The notes beneath the pieces were generated by a model, which did not search any database, was not told the origin of the DNA, and saw only the letters and a program-made list of their open reading frames with translations. Made by a program: the position numbers and the translations under genes. A DNA stretch of 43,489 nucleotides from a virus: positions 1-43,489 of IMG/VR virus record IMGVR_UViG_3300017956_000031, one strand, 5' to 3'. Positions 24,061-32,497 of this stretch are shown here, piece after piece. Position 1 is the first letter of the stretch. Each line of letters begins with the position of its first letter.

Positions 24061-24354
24061 ATGAGCAATATTAAACTTATTCGTATGTCGTCTGGTGAAG
24101 ATGTCGTAGCGGAAGTTGTGTTTGAAGACACAAATAACATTAAAATAAAAAATGCTATTGTTGCTATTCCAACTGGTAATGGTCAGCTTGGTTTTGCACC
24201 TTGGTCACCAATCTTGAGCAAGGAAGAGAAAACAATTAACGTTGCCAAGCAATTTGTGGTATATCAAGCAGAGCCAGATAGTTCAGTCGTTGAACAATAT
24301 AATACTATGTTTGGCAATGTCATCACACCTAATAAGCAATCAATTATCGTATAA
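24061..24354 (+). CDS. small conserved protein with possible LSm-like fold
   Basis: A 97-residue protein starting MSNIKLIRMSSGEDVVAEVV, with a beta-rich pattern continuing through IKIKNAIVAIP and GFAPWSP. It resembles the N-terminal part of the 8483-8854 product in its IxxxSGE opening and is of the type found next to gene 43 in marine T4-like phages. An Sm/Hfq-like RNA-binding barrel is plausible but unproven. The stop overlaps the polymerase start by one base. Confidence 0.7.
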   Translation: MSNIKLIRMSSGEDVVAEVVFEDTNNIKIKNAIVAIPTGNGQLGFAPWSPILSKEEKTINVAKQFVVYQAEPDSSVVEQYNTMFGNVITPNKQSIIV

Positions 24355-26873
24355 TGTCAACATTCTACACAAGCGTAGATAGGCTTGGTAACAATATCCT
24401 TTTTTGTGGTTATAAGAACGGTGAAAGGATAAGAGAGCGCATACCTTATAAACCAACCTTCTACGTTTCTACGGACAAGGAGAGTGAATGGAAGACTCTT
24501 CAAGGAAACAACGTTGACAAACTCAATCCTGGCTCCATGAAAGACTGTCAGGATTTTCTCCGTGAGTACGGTGGGGTTGAAAACTTTAAGATATATGGTA
24601 ACACTAATTTTGTGATACAATTCATATCAGATGCGTTTCTCGATCGTGGTGTTGAGTTTGATAGAGACATAATTAACGTAACTACAATTGACATTGAGGT
24701 TCAATCTGACCAAGGTTTTCCTCATGCTGAAGAAGCGAACTTCCCAGTCACAGCTATCTGTTTGAAGAATAACATAGACAACATCTTCTATGTGTTTGGA
24801 ACAGGTGATTGGAACGAAGAAGATTCTATACTATCCGGGGATCTTTCATCCAGAGTAAAACATATAAAATGTGAAAACGAAGCCATGCTTCTGATGAAGT
24901 TTCTTGATCAGTGGCAAGCAAATTACCCCGATGTCTTAACAGGATGGAATTCAAGATTTTTTGATACTGTCTATTTGGTCAATAGAATTGGTAAAGTCCT
25001 TGGTGAAGATATGGTTAAGAAACTATCACCATGGGGTGTTATATCAGAAAGACAGATTCAGCTGGCTGGGAGAACACAACAGGTATTTGAGCTTCGCGGT
25101 ATCCAGCAACTTGACTTTATGGATTGTTTCAAGAAGTTCGGCTACACATATGGTACACAAGAAAGCTATAAACTTGATAATATTGCTCACGTAGTACTTG
25201 GTGAAAACAAAATCGACTACTCTGAATATGGAACCCTTCACACCCTCTATAAAGAAAACTATCAACTGTTTATTGACTATAACGTCAAAGATGTTGACAT
25301 TGTTGATAGACTTGAAGATAAAACAGGTCTAATCACACTAGCAATGACTATTGCTTATAAAGCATTAGTTAATATGGTCGATGCATTTGGTTCTGTTGGT
25401 ATGTGGGATGCTCTTCTTTATAATGATCTAAAGAAAAGAAATATCGTTGTACCTCCAAAAGAATATCATACAAAGGAAAGACAGATTGAAGGGGCTCATG
25501 TTAAGGTCCCACAGAATGGCATGCACAACTGGATTGTCTCTTTCGATTTAAACTCTCTGTACCCTCACATTATTATGCAGTATAATATGTCTCCGGAGAC
25601 AATAGTAAACGATAGGTGTTATGGTGTTACCGTCGACGGTCTTCTCAACGAGACCAAATACGACATACCTAACAACTACACAATGTCTGCTACAGGTCAA
25701 TATTTTGACAAAAGCAAAAGAGGTATTTTGCCTGAAATAATTGATGGGCTCTATGCTGAGCGCTCTGCTGTTAAAAAAGAGATGTTGAAGACCGAACAAG
25801 AAGTCCAAGATAAGGGTTCAACATACGAACTTGAGAAGAAAATTATCACACTTAACAATCAGCAGATGGCTACAAAGATTTTGATGAATTCACTTTACGG
25901 TGCACTCTCAAATCAATACTTCAGATACTATGACATGCGTATTGCTGAGTCTATTACTGTATCGGGTCAGCTGACTATTAGGTGGGCCGAGAACACCATT
26001 AACGAATATATGAGAAAGCTACTTAAGACCGAAGAAGATTACGTGGTAGCTATTGACACAGACTCATTGTACATTCGTACAAAGGATTTAGTTGAGAAAG
26101 CTGTTGGTGAAAAACTAACGGTAGAAAAGGGTGTTAAGTTTCTTGACAAAGTTGCGTCTAAGAAGTTTGAGCCACTATTAGCTAAATCATATGAAAAGTT
26201 GTGTTCGTATATGAATGGTTACGAACAACGAATGGTCATGAAGCGAGAAGTTATTGCTGACAAAGGTATTTGGACTGGTAAAAAGCATTATGCTCTTAAC
26301 GTATATAATTCAGAAGGTGTTCAGTATACTGAACCTAAACTAAAGATCATGGGTATTGAAGTTGTAAGATCATCAACGCCCATGCCATGTCGTAACATGC
26401 TAAAGGACACTATCCGCGTCATAATGACAACCGATGAAGAAACAACACAAAAGTTTATTCAGCAATGCAAGGACAAATTTAATTCGCTACCACCTGAAGA
26501 CATAGCATTTCCTCGAGGTATTTCCGATATTGATAAGTGGAAAGACAGAAGTTCGATATACAAGAAAGGGTGTCCAATACATGTAAGAGGCGCTCTTCTT
26601 TATAACTTCCATATCAATGAAAGGAAATTGAAGAATCATGACCCAATATTTTCAGGCGACAAAGTGAAGTTTCTTTATTTAAAAGTACCTAACACTCTTC
26701 ACGAAAATGTTATTACCTTCACTTCAAGCGGTGTACCTAAAGAGTTTGGTATAAAGAACAATGTTGATTATGACTTACAGTTTGAAAAGGCATACCTCGA
26801 ACCAGTAAATTCAATATTAGACGTCATTGAATGGTCAGCTGAAAAGCAAATGACATTGGATATGTTCATTTAG
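24354..26873 (+). CDS. gp43: family B DNA polymerase gp43
   Basis: An 839-residue replicative polymerase (898 in T4). Exonuclease motifs: TIDIEVQ (Exo I), TGWNSRFFDTVYL (Exo II) and YNVKDVDIVDRL (Exo III). Polymerase motifs: SFDLNSLYPHII (A), KILMNSLYGALSN (B) and VVAIDTDSLYI (C). All acidic catalytic residues are in place, so both activities should work, and no intein interrupts the gene. The C-terminus QMTLDMFI is a typical clamp-binding peptide. It overlaps the preceding small gene, and its stop adjoins a GATAAATA box. Confidence 0.97.
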   Translation: MSTFYTSVDRLGNNILFCGYKNGERIRERIPYKPTFYVSTDKESEWKTLQGNNVDKLNPGSMKDCQDFLREYGGVENFKIYGNTNFVIQFISDAFLDRGVEFDRDIINVTTIDIEVQSDQGFPHAEEANFPVTAICLKNNIDNIFYVFGTGDWNEEDSILSGDLSSRVKHIKCENEAMLLMKFLDQWQANYPDVLTGWNSRFFDTVYLVNRIGKVLGEDMVKKLSPWGVISERQIQLAGRTQQVFELRGIQQLDFMDCFKKFGYTYGTQESYKLDNIAHVVLGENKIDYSEYGTLHTLYKENYQLFIDYNVKDVDIVDRLEDKTGLITLAMTIAYKALVNMVDAFGSVGMWDALLYNDLKKRNIVVPPKEYHTKERQIEGAHVKVPQNGMHNWIVSFDLNSLYPHIIMQYNMSPETIVNDRCYGVTVDGLLNETKYDIPNNYTMSATGQYFDKSKRGILPEIIDGLYAERSAVKKEMLKTEQEVQDKGSTYELEKKIITLNNQQMATKILMNSLYGALSNQYFRYYDMRIAESITVSGQLTIRWAENTINEYMRKLLKTEEDYVVAIDTDSLYIRTKDLVEKAVGEKLTVEKGVKFLDKVASKKFEPLLAKSYEKLCSYMNGYEQRMVMKREVIADKGIWTGKKHYALNVYNSEGVQYTEPKLKIMGIEVVRSSTPMPCRNMLKDTIRVIMTTDEETTQKFIQQCKDKFNSLPPEDIAFPRGISDIDKWKDRSSIYKKGCPIHVRGALLYNFHINERKLKNHDPIFSGDKVKFLYLKVPNTLHENVITFTSSGVPKEFGIKNNVDYDLQFEKAYLEPVNSILDVIEWSAEKQMTLDMFI

Positions 26874-26880
26874 ATAAATA
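26873..26880 (+). promoter_or_regulatory. late promoter variant GATAAATA
   Basis: One mismatch from TATAAATA, starting at the last base of the gp43 stop region and 24 bases before the next gene. The same variant precedes four probable virion genes later in the window. Confidence 0.5.
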
Positions 26881-26904
26881 GTAGTTCAGATTAGGAAATA
26901 AGTT

Positions 26905-27309
26905 ATGCCAGATATCCCACAAGAATATTTGTCTGAGTATGATTTTGGCTTCAACGCTGTTGACGAAGTACCTCAATCAACCGTTCAAGTAGACACAAAA
27001 CCAATTGAAGAAGACGTTGAAGGAATCAACGATAATGTTCTACGCATTGAACAAAAGGTAGATGCGTTAGTAACTGCTATGAATAATCTAAGCACCAAGA
27101 TGATGAATCTTGATGATGAGTTTGATGTAATAAAAACAACAACTGAAGATCAGGTTAAAAGTAGATTGACCGGTGTTGAAAAATTAATAATGCCTTTGCT
27201 TGTAAACCTATTGAAGACTTCAGATAAAGATTATATTCATTGGCCCAACAGAAAAGAAAAAATACAGTCTCAAATTGACAAACTTTTAGAGTTAACAAGG
27301 GGAGAATAA
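26905..27309 (+). CDS. coiled-coil protein of unknown function
   Basis: A 134-residue acidic protein. Residues 40-85 form heptad-like sequence (VLRIEQKVDALVTAMNNL and following), indicating a coiled coil. The C-terminus HWPNRKEKIQSQIDKLLEL is conserved-looking and basic. A protein of this kind commonly follows gene 43 in marine T4-like phages. Function is unknown. The GATAAATA box upstream suggests late expression. Confidence 0.7.
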   Translation: MPDIPQEYLSEYDFGFNAVDEVPQSTVQVDTKPIEEDVEGINDNVLRIEQKVDALVTAMNNLSTKMMNLDDEFDVIKTTTEDQVKSRLTGVEKLIMPLLVNLLKTSDKDYIHWPNRKEKIQSQIDKLLELTRGE

Positions 27310-27310
27310 A

Positions 27311-27469
27311 ATGAATTGGCTTAAATCAAGAATTAAAGAGCGAACAACGTGGGATGGGTTGTTGTTAATAAAACTGGGTCTTTTGGTATTGTTTCTTAAT
27401 CCCCTGGCCAAGATTGCTGCTGGCGCAGCTATTGTGTATGGCGTGTGGACAATCACCAAAGCTGAATAA
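27311..27469 (+). CDS. 52-residue small membrane protein
   Basis: Starts right after the preceding stop with a GGGGAG ribosome binding site. The product begins MNWLKSRIKERTTWDG, then has a hydrophobic helix LLLIKLGLLVLFLNPL and a second hydrophobic segment AAGAAIVYGVWTI. Its stop overlaps the next gene (TAATG), itself a membrane protein, so the two may act together. The family is not recognised. Confidence 0.65.
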   Translation: MNWLKSRIKERTTWDGLLLIKLGLLVLFLNPLAKIAAGAAIVYGVWTITKAE

Positions 27470-28446
27470 TGGCTTTTCTTGTCCTCTTTGTTGCGCTTGC
27501 TATATCAGGTGTTGCTGCTTGGTATAGTATAGCTGGTTTAGCAGCAATATTTGCTGCAGCGAAGATTCCTGTAATAATTATGGGCGCTAGCCTTGAAGTT
27601 GGTAAACTTGTTACCGCCTCGTGGCTGTATCAAAATTGGAAACGTGTACCACTTCTTCTCAAATCATATCTTACGTTTGCTGTTATAGTTTTAATGTTTA
27701 TAACGTCGATGGGTATATTTGGATTTTTATCCAAGGCCCATATTGATCAAACTATCGTTTCAGGTGATAATACCTTGTTGATCGAGCAGTTGGATCAAAA
27801 GATAGCAAGAGAGCAAAAGCGAATAGATGATGCTAATCTTGTTATTACTCAACTAGACAGTGCCGTGCAAACACTTATTGATTATGATCGTATAAGAGGG
27901 GATGACGGTGCTATAGCAGTAAGGGAAGGACAAAAAGATGAACGAGACAATCTCAATAGTATTATTGATGACGCTTATGGTGTTATGGGAGACTTACAAT
28001 CAGGTAGACTTGAACTATCTCAAGAGCAGCTGTCTATCGAGGCTGAAGTCGGTCCCATCCGATATATTGCAGAACTTATATATGGTGATGAAACTAACCA
28101 AGCTATTATTAACAGCGCTGTTAGAATTGTTATTCTTATTATTATATTTGTGTTTGACCCTCTTGCTGTTCTTCTTCTGGTGGCTGCCAACATGTCTTTA
28201 CGAGACAGTCGAGCTAAAGTTACTACGAAGAAAATAGCAGCAGTCGTAGATGAAGAATGGATTGAAGAAGAAGTACCTGTTGACGAAGACATTGAAGAGA
28301 ATTTAGAGAATGTAAATTTAGAGCAAGTAAGGAGACTACTATACAAGTATAGAGCAAATACTAAAGGGGCTAAAAAAGGAACATTTATTTTTAATAAAAT
28401 TAAAAAGCTGGAGAAATTAGAAAAAGAGCTTGAGTCTAAACTATAA
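27469..28446 (+). CDS. membrane protein with central coiled coil
   Basis: A 325-residue protein. There are N-terminal transmembrane segments at about 2-20, 22-45 and 66-87, a soluble coiled coil at about 105-200 (LLIEQLDQKIAREQKRIDD), another hydrophobic span near 222-245 (IVILIIIFVFDPLAVLLLV), and an acidic then basic C-terminal tail. Similar proteins occur in marine T4-like phages without a known role. Coupling to the small membrane gene upstream suggests a two-part membrane complex, for example in host envelope remodelling or superinfection exclusion; this is speculation. Confidence 0.7.
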   Translation: MAFLVLFVALAISGVAAWYSIAGLAAIFAAAKIPVIIMGASLEVGKLVTASWLYQNWKRVPLLLKSYLTFAVIVLMFITSMGIFGFLSKAHIDQTIVSGDNTLLIEQLDQKIAREQKRIDDANLVITQLDSAVQTLIDYDRIRGDDGAIAVREGQKDERDNLNSIIDDAYGVMGDLQSGRLELSQEQLSIEAEVGPIRYIAELIYGDETNQAIINSAVRIVILIIIFVFDPLAVLLLVAANMSLRDSRAKVTTKKIAAVVDEEWIEEEVPVDEDIEENLENVNLEQVRRLLYKYRANTKGAKKGTFIFNKIKKLEKLEKELESKL

Positions 28447-28458
28447 CTGTATTATAAT
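28430..28458 (+). promoter_or_regulatory. sigma70-type promoter upstream of the phosphoribosyltransferase-uvsX operon
   Basis: TTGAGT (28430-28435) and a perfect TATAAT (28453-28458) with a 17-bp spacer. It overlaps the end of the membrane-protein gene and lies 9 bases before the next start. Confidence 0.7.
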
Positions 28459-28467
28459 TGGTGATAT

Positions 28468-28896
28468 ATGGAAAGTTATAAAATGACATATGATGAAGTA
28501 ATAAAATATTGTAGTGAGCTAGCTGATAAACTTATTACAATAAATCCCTGTCTTATAGTTGGAGTTGCACGTGGAGGTTTAGTACCTGCCGTGCATCTCT
28601 CTCACCTATTAAATCTTCCTATAGAATGTCTATTATGGCAAACTCGTGATGGAGGAACAAAAGAAGATAATGAAGTAATAAGTGCTGCTATAGGAGCAGG
28701 TAGCACTGTTGTGTTTGTTGACGATATAAACGATAGTGGTCAAACCTTTACTGAATTAAGAGATCATTATGGTGCAGGTTATTTTGTCTGTCTATTAGAA
28801 AAGACGCAGAGTAAATTTAGATGTGACTTAGTAGGTGATAGAACAGACACAGAACGTTGGATTGATTTCCCCTGGGAGTATGTAAAAGATGAGTGA
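28468..28896 (+). CDS. purine-type phosphoribosyltransferase
   Basis: A 142-residue type I phosphoribosyltransferase. The PRPP-binding motif VFVDDINDSGQTF lies at about 82-94, GVARGGLVPA at 32-41 supplies the pyrophosphate loop, and the C-terminal WIDFPWEYV is the FPWE-type signature of xanthine/hypoxanthine-guanine enzymes. It probably converts guanine or xanthine to its nucleotide. This is relevant here because DNA transglycosylation by DpdA would release free guanine. Start at 28468 or 28483 is uncertain. It overlaps uvsX by eight bases. Confidence 0.82.
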   Translation: MESYKMTYDEVIKYCSELADKLITINPCLIVGVARGGLVPAVHLSHLLNLPIECLLWQTRDGGTKEDNEVISAAIGAGSTVVFVDDINDSGQTFTELRDHYGAGYFVCLLEKTQSKFRCDLVGDRTDTERWIDFPWEYVKDE

Positions 28897-29959
28897 TTTT
28901 TTTCGTAATATGGTAAAAGAACTTAATGATGAGAATACGTCGATCGCTGAAGACGGTCTAAGTAGCTCAGAGTTTTCCGGTAGTATTGATACTGGTTCTT
29001 ATATTCTTAACGCTGCATTGAGTGGCAGCTTGTACGGTGGTATACCTAATAATAAGATTACAGCCTTTGCCGGTGAGTCTGCTACTGGTAAGACTTTCTT
29101 TGCTATGGGTGTTGTTAAAAAGTTTTTAGATGATAATCCTAATGCAGCTGTATTCTATTTTGATACTGAAGCCGCTGTTACTAAAGAGATGATGCAATCA
29201 AGAGGTATTGATACTAAACGTGTTATTATCTCTGAACCAGAAACTATTCAGAAGTTTAGACATACTGCATTGCAGATTATCGATAACTATGCTAAGACAG
29301 CAGAGAAAGATCGTCCTCCTATGATGATGGTTCTTGACTCTCTAGGCCAGTTATCTACTACTAAAGAAGTAGAAGATACTGCTGCGGGTTCTGAGACACG
29401 TGATATGACTAAAGCTGCTGTTCTTAAAGCTACGTTCCGAGTACTTAACCTTAAGCTGGCTAAAGTTAACGTACCTCTTTTAATTACTAATCATGTTTAC
29501 GATGTAGTTGGTTCTTACATTCCTATGAAAGAGATGTCTGGTGGTTCAGGTCTTAAGTATACTGCATCTCAGATTGTATTCTTAGGTAAGAAGAAAGAGA
29601 AAGATGGTAAAGAAGTTATCGGTAATATTATTAAATGTACGATGACGAAGTCTCGCTTTACTAAAGAGAATAAGAAAGTAGAAGTACTTCTTACATACGA
29701 TAAAGGTCTTGATCGTTACTACGGTCTTCTTGAGCTTGCTGAGAAGTACGATATTATTAAGAAAGTTTCTACTCGCTATGAATTACCAGACGGTTCTAAA
29801 GTATTTGGTAAAGCTATTAATAGTGATCCAGAAAAGTACTTTACACCGGATGTAATGCAAAAGCTTGAGCTGGCAGCTCAGACTGAGTTTACTTATGGTG
29901 GCGGAGCTATTACAGAAGAAGAAGAGATTGAATATGGAGATGATGACGAACAAGTATGA
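28889..29959 (+). CDS. uvsX: RecA-like recombinase UvsX
   Basis: A 356-residue strand-exchange protein (391 in T4). Walker A GESATGKT lies at 62-69, VFYFDTEAAV follows, and the Walker B-like MMVLDSLGQLSTTKEVED and LLITNHVYD are present. The C-terminus is acidic, as in T4 UvsX. It works with UvsY, gp46/gp47 and UvsW, all encoded in this window. Codon choice is rich in CGT, GTT and GTA, similar to folE, queF and gp41. Confidence 0.96.
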   Translation: MSDFFRNMVKELNDENTSIAEDGLSSSEFSGSIDTGSYILNAALSGSLYGGIPNNKITAFAGESATGKTFFAMGVVKKFLDDNPNAAVFYFDTEAAVTKEMMQSRGIDTKRVIISEPETIQKFRHTALQIIDNYAKTAEKDRPPMMMVLDSLGQLSTTKEVEDTAAGSETRDMTKAAVLKATFRVLNLKLAKVNVPLLITNHVYDVVGSYIPMKEMSGGSGLKYTASQIVFLGKKKEKDGKEVIGNIIKCTMTKSRFTKENKKVEVLLTYDKGLDRYYGLLELAEKYDIIKKVSTRYELPDGSKVFGKAINSDPEKYFTPDVMQKLELAAQTEFTYGGGAITEEEEIEYGDDDEQV

Positions 29960-30266
29960 GGTAATGTTTAATCCTAATGAGGAAACAGCGCTCATACGTA
30001 TTACGGAAGGTAAATTTAAAAACTTTGTCTATAATTATGGGCAAGTAAGTGTTGGTGAAGTTGATAATGAAGAGAATGATCTTCCAATATCATTTACCTA
30101 TGAATTAAAGCAAGCCCCTGACTCGTACGAGTATGTTGATGAAGAAGCAGATAAGAAAGAATTTGAACAGACTGTCGGTGATATACTTTATGATATTATC
30201 GTTAATAGTAATACTGTGAAGGAAGCAAATGGAAACAACGATACTGAGCAATCTAACGAAGGATGA
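29934..30266 (+). CDS. acidic protein between uvsX and gene 41
   Basis: A 110-residue (or shorter) acidic protein: MEMMTNKYEVMFNPNEET, with a beta-rich first half and a helical, Asp/Glu-rich second half. ATG codons at 29934, 29940 and 29943 are possible starts; GGAG at 29936 would favour 29943, while coupling to uvsX allows any. A gene in this place is common in marine T4-like phages. Function is unknown. It overlaps gp41 by 38 bases. Confidence 0.65.
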   Translation: MEMMTNKYEVMFNPNEETALIRITEGKFKNFVYNYGQVSVGEVDNEENDLPISFTYELKQAPDSYEYVDEEADKKEFEQTVGDILYDIIVNSNTVKEANGNNDTEQSNEG

Positions 30267-31617
30267 AGAGTACGCTCGTAAGGTAGTACCTTTCATTAAA
30301 CAAGAATACTTTCAGAATGTAGCTGAGCGTATTATCTTTAATAAGATTAATAACTACATGAATGAGTACAGCAATGTACCGAATGTAAATACCCTTCTTA
30401 TTGAACTTGGCAACGATCAGTCGTTAGTAGAATCTGATTATAATGCTAGTGTACAATTATTAGAAACATTTAGCAATGAAAGTACCGGGCATGACCGTCA
30501 GTGGTTGATTGATAAGACAGAAGAGTTTTGTCAAGAGAAAGCTGTCTATAATGCTATTATGGAGAGCATCCATATTATAGACGGTAAGAGTAAAAATAAA
30601 ACTAAAGATGGTATTCCATCTATACTTTCTGATGCTCTATCAGTAAGCTTTGATAACACTGTAGGTCATGACTTCTTAAATGATTATGAAGAACGTTATG
30701 ACTTTTACCATAGAATAGAAGAACGTGTGCCGTTTGATCTAGAGTATTTAAACTCTATTACTAAAGGTGGTGTACCTCGTAAGTCATTAAATATTATTCT
30801 TGCTGGTACTGGCGTTGGTAAGTCATTAGCTATGTGTCATTTTGCTTCTACCAACCTTATGGATGGTAAGAACGTTCTTTATATTACTCTTGAGATGGCT
30901 GAAGAAAAGATTGCAGAACGTATTGATGCTAATCTAATGAATGTTCCTCTTGATGATCTTATACAGCTACCTAAAGATGTATACGATAAGAAAATTGCTA
31001 AGATTAGAGAGAAGACACCTGGTAGATTAATCGTAAAAGAGTATCCTACTGCTAGCGCTCATGCCGGTCATTTTAGGCATTTAATTAACGAGCTTAAGAT
31101 AAAGAAAGGGTTTACTCCTGATATTATCTATATTGATTACTTAAATATTTGCGCATCGTCACGAATGAAAGGACTTGGTAACTCGGTTAATACTTACTCG
31201 TTAATTAAGTCTATTGCAGAAGAGCTAAGAGGTCTTGCTGTAGAGAAGGATGTTCCTATCTTCAGCGCTACTCAGACTACTCGTTCTGGTTATTCTAACT
31301 CTGATGTTGAACTAACTGATACTTCTGAATCGTTTGGATTACCTGCTACCGCAGACTTTATGTTTGCTGTTATTAGTACAGAGGATTTACAGAAGTTGAA
31401 TCAAGTGTTAGTTAAGCAATTAAAGAATCGATACAATGATCCTACGATTAATAAGCGTTTTGTTGTTGGTGTTGATCGTTCACGTATGAGACTGTACGAT
31501 GTTGAGCAATCAGCGCAAGATAACATAATGCAAGAACCTGAGTACAATGATACGATTCCTGTGTTTGATCGTGCGAAGAACGACAGAACCCCTAAAGATT
31601 TTAGTAATTTATTCTAA
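30229..31617 (+). CDS. gp41: replicative DNA helicase gp41
   Basis: A 462-residue DnaB-family helicase (475 in T4) that unwinds DNA at the fork with the primase. Walker A AGTGVGKS is at 192-199, LYITLEMAEEKIAERIDAN is the H1a-type motif, IIYIDYLNICASSRM is Walker B, and FSATQTTRSGY the H3-type motif. The last residues KDFSNLF resemble a partner-binding tail. It starts with a good AAGGAA site inside the preceding gene. A large perfect inverted repeat follows its end. Confidence 0.95.
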   Translation: METTILSNLTKDEEYARKVVPFIKQEYFQNVAERIIFNKINNYMNEYSNVPNVNTLLIELGNDQSLVESDYNASVQLLETFSNESTGHDRQWLIDKTEEFCQEKAVYNAIMESIHIIDGKSKNKTKDGIPSILSDALSVSFDNTVGHDFLNDYEERYDFYHRIEERVPFDLEYLNSITKGGVPRKSLNIILAGTGVGKSLAMCHFASTNLMDGKNVLYITLEMAEEKIAERIDANLMNVPLDDLIQLPKDVYDKKIAKIREKTPGRLIVKEYPTASAHAGHFRHLINELKIKKGFTPDIIYIDYLNICASSRMKGLGNSVNTYSLIKSIAEELRGLAVEKDVPIFSATQTTRSGYSNSDVELTDTSESFGLPATADFMFAVISTEDLQKLNQVLVKQLKNRYNDPTINKRFVVGVDRSRMRLYDVEQSAQDNIMQEPEYNDTIPVFDRAKNDRTPKDFSNLF

Positions 31618-31650
31618 CCCCTTGATTTAAGTAGACATTTTTTTCCTTAG

Positions 31651-31699
31651 AAATCAACCAGTTACAAAAAATATGAAAAAATTTGTAACTGGTTGATTT
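31651..31699. repeat. perfect 18-bp inverted repeat with 13-base spacer
   Basis: AAATCAACCAGTTACAAA (31651-31668) is followed, after 13 bases of AT-rich loop, by its exact reverse complement (31682-31699). It lies in the 153-base gap between gp41 and a small early operon, ending 17 bases before the sigma70-type promoter. Neither side has the T-tract of an intrinsic terminator directly after the stem. A strong RNA hairpin, RNase III site or protein operator are possible. Confidence 0.9.
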
Positions 31700-31715
31700 G
31701 CATGGACTTTAAAAG

Positions 31716-31744
31716 TTGATCTTCTGAACTCATAAACATATAAT
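31716..31744 (+). promoter_or_regulatory. sigma70-type promoter for a small-gene operon
   Basis: TTGATC (31716-31721) and a perfect TATAAT (31739-31744) with a 17-bp spacer, 27 bases before the first of four small genes. Confidence 0.72.
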
Positions 31745-31770
31745 ATATGTAAGAAATGAGGAGATCGACT

Positions 31771-32064
31771 ATGACTAAATTTATTAAAGAAGACTTTGAG
31801 TGGGATGGAATGTATCTGATGTATAGTGGTCCTTATGAAGGTTCTAAAACCATGGATGAAGTCCACCCTAACTGCCATCCTTCCTGGATTGGCAAGCGAA
31901 AGCCTGCATTCATTGCTCGATTTAAGTATGGGCCTTACAAGCCCTGGAAGGCTTGGGTTAACTTCTTGGTAAACAATGCAACTGTTGAACAATATCTTGA
32001 GCTGCAAGCTGCGGAGCACCCAGTGGGTGCAATGAGAAAACTTGGATACAAGGGAAAAGTATAA
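31771..32064 (+). CDS. small protein of unknown function
   Basis: A 97-residue protein rich in aromatic residues (WDGMYLMYSGPYEG, KYGPYKPWKAW). The start at 31771 has GAGGAG upstream and is preferred over in-frame codons before it. It is the first of four small genes behind an early-type promoter, the usual setting for host-takeover or anti-defence proteins in phages; no family is recognised. The stop overlaps the next start (TAATG). Confidence 0.65.
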   Translation: MTKFIKEDFEWDGMYLMYSGPYEGSKTMDEVHPNCHPSWIGKRKPAFIARFKYGPYKPWKAWVNFLVNNATVEQYLELQAAEHPVGAMRKLGYKGKV

Positions 32065-32261
32065 TGAGTGCAATGAACGATTTATGGTTAGAGATCGCTG
32101 ACTTAATTGATGCTGGTATGTCTAATTTAGATATATCAAACAGACTTCATATCGAAGTAGATTGGGTTAGCGAAGTTCGTGCTGAGTACGAGAAAATTGA
32201 AGATGATGGGCAGCCTACCTGGGAACAAGAGTGGGCTGACTTTGGAGAATGCTATGATTAA
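32064..32261 (+). CDS. small helical protein, possible helix-turn-helix
   Basis: A 65-residue acidic protein. Residues 7-40 (LWLEIADLIDAGMSNLDIS, then LHIEVDWVSEV) have the spacing of a small helix-turn-helix domain, as in phage response-type regulators or terminase small-subunit-like modules. The tail is acidic with several Trp. It is coupled to the genes on either side. A DNA-binding role is only suggested by the pattern. Confidence 0.6.
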   Translation: MSAMNDLWLEIADLIDAGMSNLDISNRLHIEVDWVSEVRAEYEKIEDDGQPTWEQEWADFGECYD

Positions 32262-32487
32262 GGTAGTTGTTGTCAGTGGTAAGAAAGTAATTAAGCAGTT
32301 TGAATATAACGAACGCAAAGACAATCATGCTTTTGAGAAAGCGTTTGTCGAGATGGATAGAGCTACTTGGGAGTTTGAACCAGGTAATATTATAGCTTTG
32401 TACCAGCATGGTAAGTGTCTTCGTCACTACTCAGACCCAGAGCAAGGTTGGGTGTATACAAACAATAATGGGATTTACAACTACTAG
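32254..32487 (+). CDS. small protein of unknown function
   Basis: A 77-residue protein starting MIKVVVVSGKKVIKQFEYN, beta-rich and then helical, ending in Tyr/Asn-rich sequence. The ATG at 32254 has GGAG upstream and overlaps the previous gene by eight bases; longer upstream readings run through that gene and are unlikely. No family is recognised. Confidence 0.6.
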   Translation: MIKVVVVSGKKVIKQFEYNERKDNHAFEKAFVEMDRATWEFEPGNIIALYQHGKCLRHYSDPEQGWVYTNNNGIYNY

Positions 32488-32497
32488 GTGAGATGCT

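Noticed and set aside
24354-26873. Intein or intron in gene 43
   Set aside because: All exonuclease and polymerase motifs follow at normal spacing in one uninterrupted frame of normal length.
31672-31695. Seven-codon ORF inside the 18-bp inverted repeat loop and stem
   Set aside because: It has no ribosome binding site and is explained by the palindrome itself.
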